Shown here one piece after another: positions 1 through 5,020 of a stretch of DNA of 5,759 bases. Source of the stretch: Candidatus Dadabacteria bacterium. Its GTDB lineage: Bacteria > J088. Under the pieces are notes generated by a model that did not search any database, had not been told where the DNA came from, and saw only the letters and a list, made by a program, of their open reading frames with translations. Where the stretch lies: the NCBI GenBank assembly GCA_003695505.1, contig RFIY01000010.1:1-5759 (forward strand), written 5' to 3'. Numbering within the stretch: the first letter of the stretch is position 1; every line of letters begins with the position of its first letter. Made by a program: the position numbers and the translations under genes.

Positions 1-416
1 AGAAAGACGAACACATTGAACGCGTCTCCGGTCACGCTCATCCCGTACAGCCCGGCCGTCATCAGCAGCAGCAGGGCCGAAAAGACATGCTGGCGGCGTC
101 CGGGAATCTCCTGCTCCGCCGCCGACAGAGACCACGGGCCAACGATGGCGCCGATCAGGGCGAGCAACAGGACGATCAGCGCATTGAGTGGGTCGACAAA
201 CAGCTCGATGCCCCACGGCGGTGGCCAGTTCCCGATCGGGTAGGAGATGACGCCCGATTCGAAGACGCGGCCAACGAGCTGAACCGCAACGACGAGCTGG
301 TGCAACAGAACCAGGCTGACAAGCGTCTGGACCGCAGTGCTGCGCCGCAGCAATAGCGCAAGCGGCGCTGCGAGCAGCGGCACGATCACCAGGAAGACTG
401 GCAGATGCGTCATCAT
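1..416 (-). CDS. mrpD: Mrp antiporter subunit MrpD (MnhD), 3' part beyond the window
   Basis: Large ion-translocating subunit homologous to NuoL/M/N of complex I; normally about 490-550 residues, of which the first 138 are visible. The N-terminus has a hydrophobic segment HLPVFLVIVPLLAAPLALLL (4-23), a second segment (about 30-48), then the MrpD-type stretch IGNWPPPWGIELFVDPLNAL (61-80), which distinguishes it from MrpA. A third segment follows (78-93), then a polar loop, then MTAGLYGMSVTGDAFNVFVF (119-138). The functionally important membrane glutamate known in MrpD normally comes directly after this motif and lies just past the left edge. Two tandem in-frame ATGs (416 and 413) are possible; 416 is chosen because GGAG (428-425) lies eight bases upstream and it overlaps the mrpC stop. 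Whether a second MrpD-like gene follows cannot be seen. Confidence 0.94.
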   Translation of the reverse strand, partial: MMTHLPVFLVIVPLLAAPLALLLRRSTAVQTLVSLVLLHQLVVAVQLVGRVFESGVISYPIGNWPPPWGIELFVDPLNALIVLLLALIGAIVGPWSLSAAEQEIPGRRQHVFSALLLLMTAGLYGMSVTGDAFNVFVF

Positions 417-760
417 TCAACGAGCTCCGCGCGGACGATGTCGTCCTCTTCAATCGAGCCGTACGACTCCCAGATGCGCACGATCAGCGCCAGTGCGACG
501 GCAGTCGTCGCGACGCCGACGACGATGGCCGTCAGCATCAGAACATGTGGCAGCGGGTTGGAATAGATTTCGAAGCGCTCGTCGAGGATCGGCGCGGTAC
601 CGCCATGCACCTTGCCGAAGGACACATAGAACAGGATCACGGCGGTCTGTACGACATTCAGTCCGATGACCTTCTTGACCAGGTTTCCATGCGCGATCAT
701 GATGTACAGCCCGATCGCGAGCGTCGCGATCACCGTCCAGTAGCCAAACAGCCCCGTCAT
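413..760 (-). CDS. mrpC: Mrp antiporter subunit MrpC (MnhC, NuoK-like)
   Basis: Membrane subunit homologous to NuoK of respiratory complex I. The 115 residues span three membrane segments (about 5-22, 29-48 and 73-97). Family motifs: HGNLVKKVIGLNVVQTAVIL (24-43), the KVHGGTAPI loop (50-58), then NPLPHVLMLTAIVVGVATTA (68-87). The C-terminal tail (98-115) is acidic and probably cytoplasmic. ATG 760 overlaps the mrpB stop by four bases, with a weak G-rich ribosome site (773-767). The gene ends in ATGA, which also starts mrpD. Confidence 0.95.
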   Translation of the reverse strand: MTGLFGYWTVIATLAIGLYIMIAHGNLVKKVIGLNVVQTAVILFYVSFGKVHGGTAPILDERFEIYSNPLPHVLMLTAIVVGVATTAVALALIVRIWESYGSIEEDDIVRAELVE

Positions 761-1191
761 GATTGACCGTCCCGCCGCAGTTTGTGGCTGGTAAAACTGT
801 AAAACAGCCAGAGCATTGTCGACGCGACGCCAATGCCGACGCCAAGCTCGACCATGAAAATGCCGAGATGCTGGCCATGAACCGGGTCATGCGCGAGCGC
901 ATTGTAGTCGAGGTAGCGGGCACCGCGCAGTAGCGAAACGACCCCTGTCCCTCCGTAAATCATCACGCCGATGGCCGCGCCAATCTGCGTCGCGCGCATC
1001 GGAACGATTCGAAAGGACGCCGCGACCCCGAAAACGAGCGCATACAGAATAATTCCCGCGGCAAGGATTACACCTGCCTGGAATCCGCCTCCGGGGCTGA
1101 AGTCGCCATGAAATTGCACATAGAACGCAAACAGCAGGATGAACGGGATCAGAAATTTGCTGACGACGCGCAGGACAACATCACTCTGCAT
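757..1191 (-). CDS. mrpB: Mrp antiporter subunit MrpB (MnhB domain)
   Basis: Four-segment membrane subunit of the Mrp complex, 144 residues. The MnhB signature GDFSPGGGFQAGVILAAG (29-46) is present, and the last membrane segment carries FMVELGVGIGV (112-122) with the conserved glutamate E115. Membrane segments are at about 8-25, 38-57, 66-88 and 109-131. The frame is open further upstream to an ATG at 1239, but ATG 1191 is preferred because it gives the family N-terminus (a short polar lead followed by VVSKFLIPFILLF) and overlaps the previous stop by 11 bases; the ribosome site is only a G-rich run (1200-1196). Its stop overlaps the mrpC start as ATGA. Confidence 0.94.
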   Translation of the reverse strand: MQSDVVLRVVSKFLIPFILLFAFYVQFHGDFSPGGGFQAGVILAAGIILYALVFGVAASFRIVPMRATQIGAAIGVMIYGGTGVVSLLRGARYLDYNALAHDPVHGQHLGIFMVELGVGIGVASTMLWLFYSFTSHKLRRDGQS

Positions 1192-1735
1192 CCTGCCCCC
1201 GCTTTCGTCGCACGCCGGCCAGCAGCGCATAGACGGCAAGGCCGGCCGTGAAAATCACGTTGGTTTCGCCGAGCGTATCGTAGCCACGGTAACTGGCAAG
1301 CACGCTGGTGACGATATTGGGCACGCCGATCTCTTTGCCAGACTGGTGCACATAGCGCCAGGCCGGACGATCAGGCTGGTTGACGGGTGACGTCGGATCC
1401 CCGTAAGCGGGCATGTCGGGTGTGGCGTAGAGCATCATCGCGGCAACCGCCAGCGCGGCGGACAGCGCGCCAATCCGGTTGCGGACACGGCCGGTCTCGA
1501 CCCGCTCATCGAGCAGACTCAACGCGCCGAGCATCAGCACCGTCGACAGTCCGGCGCCGACGGCCGCCTCGGTAAAGGCGACATCGACGGCATCGACAAT
1601 CGTGTAGTAGACGGCGCAGAGCAGACTGAAAAAACCCGTCAGCATCGCCGCGGCAAACAGATCACGCAACCGGGCGAGGTCCAGCGCAACGACAACGAGC
1701 GCGATCAGCAGGACAAGGTGCAGCCAGTCGGTCAT
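1181..1735 (-). CDS. Free-standing MrpA C-terminal-like subunit (MbhD/DUF4040 + MbhE-like)
   Basis: A 184-residue membrane protein corresponding to the C-terminal part of canonical MrpA, here encoded as its own gene. Residues 1-76 match the DUF4040/MbhD domain: three hydrophobic segments (about 4-20, 26-45 and 56-76) with the hallmark DVAFTEAAVGAGLSTVL (51-67) containing the membrane glutamate E56. Residues 85-184 resemble MbhE or the end of MrpA: a segment at about 88-104, a loop, then GVPNIVTSVLASYRGYDTLG (137-156) and a final membrane segment (158-174). In annotations of such operons it is often called MrpB or 'MnhB N-terminal-like'. The start ATG 1735 has GGAGG seven bases upstream (1747-1743) and overlaps the mrpG stop by four bases; the 3' end overlaps mnhB by 11 bases. 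In characterised Mrp and Mbh complexes this region lies between the MrpA and MrpD halves and is implicated in ion transfer (family knowledge). Confidence 0.9.
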   Translation of the reverse strand: MTDWLHLVLLIALVVVALDLARLRDLFAAAMLTGFFSLLCAVYYTIVDAVDVAFTEAAVGAGLSTVLMLGALSLLDERVETGRVRNRIGALSAALAVAAMMLYATPDMPAYGDPTSPVNQPDRPAWRYVHQSGKEIGVPNIVTSVLASYRGYDTLGETNVIFTAGLAVYALLAGVRRKRGQDAE

Positions 1736-2100
1736 TGCACCTCCTCCGTGTTGTCGCCGTCCTCATCGCGGTGGAACGGATCCGGGCCTGCACCGAGGAC
1801 CGGCTCGATGCCACGGATCCAGGCGGCCTGGACGAGTGCGTGGGTTGCCGTCGGGCCACTGATCCAGAGAAAACCAAGCACCATCAGCAATTTGATGCCA
1901 ACGCCAAAGCTGGGCGCCTGCAGCAGCAGTCCGGTCAGAATCGCCAGCACCCCGAGCGTGTCGCTGACGCCGCTGGCATGTGTGCGACTGTAGACGTCGG
2001 GGAACCGGTGCAGACCGATTCCGGCCAGTACACAGGCCGCGCTGCCGATCAGCAGCAATGCCCACGACAGGATGTCAAGGATCAGCGCGGCGGTTTCCAC
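1732..2100 (-). CDS. mrpG: Mrp antiporter subunit MrpG (MnhG)
   Basis: Third small membrane subunit of the Mrp complex. The 122 residues show three membrane segments (about 8-30, 48-62 and 67-84) and the MrpG signature: GLHRFPDVYSRTHASGVSDTLG (29-50), the FGVGIKLLMVLGFLWISGP core (65-83) and ATHALVQAA (85-93). An acidic, hydrophilic tail (about 105-122) follows. The start codon is GTG at 2100, chosen because AGGAAGAG lies eight bases upstream and because it gives the usual N-terminal length; the gene begins inside the end of mrpF. The end of the gene carries a strong GGAGGAGG site for the next gene, whose ATG overlaps this stop as ATGA. Confidence 0.95.
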   Translation of the reverse strand: METAALILDILSWALLLIGSAACVLAGIGLHRFPDVYSRTHASGVSDTLGVLAILTGLLLQAPSFGVGIKLLMVLGFLWISGPTATHALVQAAWIRGIEPVLGAGPDPFHRDEDGDNTEEVQ

Positions 2101-2399
2101 GGAAACATCTCTTCCTGATGGCGTCGTTCGAGGCCGCCGTCGAGACCCAGATTGCGATAACGGATGAACTTGAGTACGGCAAGCGTGCCGATAAAATTGA
2201 GCAGCGCATAGATCAGCGCCAGATCGAGCCAGTCCGGTCGCCCCGTCAAAAAACCACTGACAGCGATCAGCAGTACGGCAATCGTCCCCATGGCGTTGAC
2301 CGCGAGAATCCGGTCAAAGGTGGTCGGTCCGCGCACCGCTCTCATCAGCGCCAGCAGCAACGCAACAACAAGGGCGATCGCGGTCACTTCGTACTTCAC
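2082..2399 (-). CDS. mrpF: Mrp antiporter subunit MrpF (MnhF)
   Basis: Small integral membrane subunit of the Mrp complex. The 105 residues contain three predicted membrane segments (about 4-22, 32-52 and 57-79). The MrpF signature RGPTTFDRILAVNAMGT (23-39) follows the first segment, and DLALIYALLNFIGTLAVLKF (59-78) forms the last. The charged C-terminal tail, about 25 residues long, is probably cytoplasmic. The start codon is GTG at 2399, preceded seven bases upstream by GAGGTG, which lies inside the end of mrpE. The 3' end overlaps mrpG by 19 bases. Confidence 0.94.
   Translation of the reverse strand: MKYEVTAIALVVALLLALMRAVRGPTTFDRILAVNAMGTIAVLLIAVSGFLTGRPDWLDLALIYALLNFIGTLAVLKFIRYRNLGLDGGLERRHQEEMFPWKPPR
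2109..2116 (-). promoter_or_regulatory. Ribosome binding site of mrpG
   Basis: AGGAAGAG within the 3' end of mrpF, eight bases before the GTG start of mrpG at 2100. It supports the non-ATG start and the 19-base overlap. Confidence 0.75.
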
Positions 2400-2400
2400 G

Positions 2401-2877
2401 TCAGTCCACCTCGAGTGCCGCGACGCGACGGTTCATGTCGTCGCTGAGCAGACCATCTGCCGCCGCGGCATCGACGGCGTGTACGAGCAGCGTGCGACCC
2501 GCGACATCGACGGTCACGGTGCCAGGTGTCAGGGTAATGCTGTTGGCGAGGATCGCGAGGGTCTCGTCGTGGTGTTGTCGCCCGTCGACGACCACCCAGC
2601 GCGGGCTGATCGCGCCGCGACCGCGGATGATCAGACCGATCACGGCCCAGTTGGCAAGTAGAATCTCACGCAGCAACCATGGCACATACAGCAGAAAACG
2701 CCACGTCAGATGCAGCGGAGCACTTTCGCGGTCGAGCAGTTGCATGCGCAGGCTGAGCCAGATCGTGATCGCGACGCTCACCGCACCGAGGCTGAGCAGC
2801 AGCGGCTCGAAGTAGCCGGACCAGAGCAACCAGATGCCCGAAAACAGTACAACAAGAGTCGCGAGTCGGAAGGTCAT
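2401..2877 (-). CDS. mrpE: Mrp Na+(K+)/H+ antiporter subunit MrpE (MnhE)
   Basis: Small membrane subunit of the Mrp antiporter complex, which exchanges cytoplasmic Na+ or K+ for external protons and needs all its subunits to work. The 158-residue protein has two or three hydrophobic segments near the N-terminus (about 5-17, 22-42 and 59-82), then a soluble domain. Family motifs seen: LWSGYFEPLLLSLG (18-31), ANWAVIGLIIRG (75-86) and ILANSITLTPGTVTVDVAG (109-127), with TLLVHAVD shortly after. The start at ATG 2877 is chosen because it overlaps the folK-like stop (ATGA) and gives the usual N-terminus; an upstream open frame reaching 3024 only shadows the folK gene. No strong ribosome site precedes it, so expression probably relies on coupling to the preceding gene. 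One base separates its stop from mrpF. Confidence 0.94.
   Translation of the reverse strand: MTFRLATLVVLFSGIWLLWSGYFEPLLLSLGAVSVAITIWLSLRMQLLDRESAPLHLTWRFLLYVPWLLREILLANWAVIGLIIRGRGAISPRWVVVDGRQHHDETLAILANSITLTPGTVTVDVAGRTLLVHAVDAAAADGLLSDDMNRRVAALEVD
2407..2412 (-). promoter_or_regulatory. Ribosome binding site of mrpF
   Basis: GAGGTG at the end of mrpE, seven bases before the GTG start of mrpF at 2399. It supports the non-ATG start. Confidence 0.7.
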
Positions 2878-3368
2878 AGCTGATGCCGATTCCCAGAGGC
2901 CGTGGGGACCAGTTGCGACGGCGGTTGTTCGAGGCGTGCCAGCGGGATCATCACGAAGGGTCGGTCTCGGGCGCGTGGGTGCGGCAATGTCAGCCGCCTG
3001 TATTTCAGTGTACGCCAGCCCCATGATTCACGCCAGCAGATCAGGTCAATATCGGCGGGACGGTTGCCACCGGGATGTCGGCGTCCGAGGCGCCGTTCGA
3101 TGCGTTTGACGCGGTCAAGCAGGCGGATCGGCGCCAGATCCGTTTCGATACGGGCACAGGCATTCCAGAAGCGGCCGGTGACGCCCGGGCCATGGGCAGG
3201 GTTGCGCAGTACGGGGCTGACTTCACAGAGTCTCGTGCGCGGCAGGCCGTCCAAGGCGCGAATCAGTCGTTGCCAGCGCCAGCCGTGCGGTGGGACGTTG
3301 AGTCCGATGGCCAGCCAGACGGTCGCGCGGCGGTCAGTCGATGCGCGCGTCAGACCAGCCGAGCACAT
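2874..3368 (-). CDS. folK: Divergent FolK-like 6-hydroxymethyl-7,8-dihydropterin pyrophosphokinase
   Basis: FolK (HPPK) transfers pyrophosphate from ATP to 6-hydroxymethyl-dihydropterin in folate synthesis. The 164-residue product aligns along its length with E. coli HPPK (158 residues). Conserved: the Mg2+-binding aspartates D106 and D108 in RPADIDLI (E. coli D95, D97), E91 (E77), R96 (R82), R103 (R92), the RLTLPHPRARDRPFVM segment (125-140) with R125, H130, R136 and F138 (R110, H115, R121, F123), and the FWNA asparagine N69 (N55). Changed: GSN at the N-terminus is GLN (S9 to L23), the pterin-side TPPLG is NPAHG (T42 to N56, L45 to H59), and the catalytic loop between R82 and R92 is three residues shorter and lacks the W89 equivalent. 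It is therefore a FolK family member, but substrate and activity are less certain. The start is doubtful: ATG 3368 lies inside dapB without a clear ribosome site, and there is no ATG, GTG or TTG nearer the expected N-terminus. The stop overlaps the mrpE start as ATGA. Confidence 0.82.
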   Translation of the reverse strand: MCSAGLTRASTDRRATVWLAIGLNVPPHGWRWQRLIRALDGLPRTRLCEVSPVLRNPAHGPGVTGRFWNACARIETDLAPIRLLDRVKRIERRLGRRHPGGNRPADIDLICWRESWGWRTLKYRRLTLPHPRARDRPFVMIPLARLEQPPSQLVPTASGNRHQL

Positions 3369-4113
3369 CGAACATGTCGTAGAGGCCGGGTGGTTGATCG
3401 ACAACCCAGCGCGCGGCGCGCAAGGCCCCGGCGGCAAACGTATCGCGGCTCCCGGCGCGGTGGCCAAGTTCGATGCGCTCGCCGATGCCGGCAAGGATCA
3501 CGGTGTGGTCGCCAACGACATCTCCGCCTCGCAGTGCGAACACACCGATCTCGTCATCGCGTCGGGCGCCGGTCATGCCTTCGCGGCCGGTCACGACGTG
3601 TCCGGTGTCACCGCGCGCCTGCTGCACGCTGCGCAACAGCGCCTTTGCCGTACCCGAGGGCGCGTCTTCTTTCCAGCGATGATGCATTTCGATGATTTCG
3701 GTATCGTAGCCCGGCCCGAGTGCGCGTACCGCATCGTAGACCAGCTTGCGAAGCAGGGTGACGCCGATGCTCATGTTGGGCGCCCAGACAATCGGAATGC
3801 GTCTGGCTGCATCGGCGAACAGCTCGGGCACCGGCTGTTCGAATCCGGTCGTTCCAATGACCGCCGCGACGCCTCGTTCGGCAGCGGCGGCAAGGTGCGC
3901 CAGTGTAGGTTCCGGACGGGTGAAATCAATGTAGACGCGCGCGTTTGCAATTGCCGGTTCAATCGCACCGACGATGCCGTCTCGGCCAACGGCCGGATGG
4001 CTGGGGGATTCCCAGAGACCGGCCACGGCGAGCTGGTCATCCTGCTCGGCCAGGGCGCGCAGCCGCTGACCCATGCGGCCAGCAGCGCCGGCGATCGCGA
4101 TCGGTACAGTCAT
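3334..4113 (-). CDS. dapB: 4-hydroxy-tetrahydrodipicolinate reductase DapB
   Basis: NAD(P)H-dependent reductase that acts directly after DapA, producing tetrahydrodipicolinate. The 259 residues match the usual bacterial length (about 265-275). Seen in order: Rossmann nucleotide-binding motif GAAGRMG (9-15), VIGTTG (85-90), APNMSIGVTLL (111-121), the catalytic segment EMHHRWKEDAPSGTA with H144 and K148 (142-156), DEIGVFALRGGDVVGDHTV (187-205) and the C-terminal PGLYDMFDVLG (242-252). H144 and K148 correspond to E. coli H159 and K163; a Trp replaces the His just before the lysine, a position that varies in the family. Several in-frame ATGs exist; ATG 4113 is chosen because GGAGG lies six bases before it and because the Rossmann strand then starts at residue 3, as usual. 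Its 3' end overlaps the folK-like gene by 35 bases if that gene begins at its only nearby ATG. Confidence 0.97.
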   Translation of the reverse strand: MTVPIAIAGAAGRMGQRLRALAEQDDQLAVAGLWESPSHPAVGRDGIVGAIEPAIANARVYIDFTRPEPTLAHLAAAAERGVAAVIGTTGFEQPVPELFADAARRIPIVWAPNMSIGVTLLRKLVYDAVRALGPGYDTEIIEMHHRWKEDAPSGTAKALLRSVQQARGDTGHVVTGREGMTGARRDDEIGVFALRGGDVVGDHTVILAGIGERIELGHRAGSRDTFAAGALRAARWVVDQPPGLYDMFDVLGWSDARID

Positions 4114-4119
4114 GGGCAT

Positions 4120-4124
4120 CCTCC
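4120..4124 (-). promoter_or_regulatory. Ribosome binding site of dapB
   Basis: GGAGG sits in the 16-base gap between dapA and dapB, six bases before ATG 4113. It rules out the in-frame ATG at 4119, which directly abuts it, and the more distant ATG at 4167 inside dapA. Confidence 0.85.
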
Positions 4125-4129
4125 GTGGA

Positions 4130-5020
4130 TCAGCGTTCGGGTTCCAGGCCGGCGGCGAACAGCGCATCCCGAATCAGCGAACGATGAACGACATCGGGTC
4201 GCACCAGCGGCAGGCGTAACTCGGGATTGGGCAGATGTCCGAGCATGTACATGGCCTCTTTGACCGGACCCGGATTGGTCTCGATGAACATGGCGGCAAT
4301 CAGGGGCTGCAGGTGGTGATGCAGGCGACGCGCCTCCCGGAAATCGCCATTGCGCCAGGCGTCGCGCAGGCCGAGCATGGCGACCGGGCAGACCTGTGCG
4401 ACGACGCTGATGACGCCACGACCGCCGATCGCATATAACGGTAACGTCAGGCCGTCGTCGCCAGCGAGGACAACGAAATCATCCGGACAGCGCCGAATGA
4501 CGTCCGTTGCAAAGCCGAGATCGCCGGTGGCTTCCTTGATGCCGACGATCCTGTCGTGCTCCGCCAGTCGTCTGATCGTCTCGGCTGACATGGAGACGGC
4601 CGTGCGTCCGGGAATGTTGTAGAGGATCTGTGGCAGATCAATCTCGTCGGCAATCGTCGCGAAGTGGCGGTAGAGTCCTTCCTGCGTTGGTTTGTTGTAG
4701 TACGGTGCGATCAGCAAGGCCGCATCGGCGCCGGCGTCGGCCGCCTCACGGGTCAGCCGGACGGCCTCGGCCGTCGCGTTCGATCCCGTGCCGGCGATGA
4801 CGGGCACGCGGCCGGATGCGACATCGACGACCGTGCGAATCACATCGATATGTTCGGTGTGCGACAGCGTCGCGCTTTCACCGGTCGTGCCGCAGGGCAC
4901 CAGACCATCGACACCGCTGTCGATCAGCCAGGTGCAGAGCGCGCGCAGCGTATCGTGATCGACCGCGCCCTGCTCGGTGAATGGGGTGACCAGGGCCACA
5001 TAGACACCATCAAGTTGCAT
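4130..5020 (-). CDS. dapA: 4-hydroxy-tetrahydrodipicolinate synthase DapA
   Basis: Condenses pyruvate with aspartate semialdehyde, the first committed step of diaminopimelate/lysine synthesis; cytoplasmic TIM-barrel aldolase, usually a tetramer. The 296-residue length fits the family (E. coli about 292). Seen directly: the GTTGES motif (residues 44-49), the YYNKPTQEG segment with Y107, the catalytic Y134 and R139 in LYNIPGRT, and the Schiff-base lysine K162 in GIKEATGD. The residues equivalent to the E. coli lysine-inhibition site (S48, A49, H53, H56, N80, E84, Y106) are all conserved here as S49, A50, H54, H57, N81, E85 and Y107, so feedback inhibition by lysine is likely (inference). The start was placed at ATG 5020, seven bases after an AGGAG site; an in-frame GTG six bases upstream lies too close to that site. 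It overlaps dapF by 11 bases and is followed by dapB after 16 bases. Confidence 0.97.
   Translation of the reverse strand: MQLDGVYVALVTPFTEQGAVDHDTLRALCTWLIDSGVDGLVPCGTTGESATLSHTEHIDVIRTVVDVASGRVPVIAGTGSNATAEAVRLTREAADAGADAALLIAPYYNKPTQEGLYRHFATIADEIDLPQILYNIPGRTAVSMSAETIRRLAEHDRIVGIKEATGDLGFATDVIRRCPDDFVVLAGDDGLTLPLYAIGGRGVISVVAQVCPVAMLGLRDAWRNGDFREARRLHHHLQPLIAAMFIETNPGPVKEAMYMLGHLPNPELRLPLVRPDVVHRSLIRDALFAAGLEPER

Noticed and set aside
450-923. Minus-strand open frame of 157 codons spanning mrpB and mrpC
   Set aside because: It is an out-of-frame shadow of two clear antiporter subunits and lacks their membrane character.
2874-2960. Possible separate promoter for the mrp genes within the end of folK
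   Set aside because: I could not see a convincing -35/-10 pair on the minus strand, and the ATGA overlap favours coupling to the upstream message.
2878-3024. Upstream extension of the mrpE frame to an ATG at 3024
   Set aside because: The extra 49 residues are hydrophilic, unlike any MrpE N-terminus, and fully overlap folK-like coding sequence; ATG 2877 overlaps the folK stop as at other junctions.
4091-4103. GCGATCGC octamer, also seen near 2373, resembling a cyanobacterial HIP1 repeat
   Set aside because: Only two copies are evident and both fall in GC-rich coding sequence; the protein content does not suggest a cyanobacterium.
2902-4263. Plus-strand open frame of 453 codons opposite folK and dapB
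   Set aside because: It lies fully antisense to two recognisable genes, its product is rich in Arg, Ala and Gly without a family motif or membrane pattern, and long antisense frames are common in GC-rich coding DNA.
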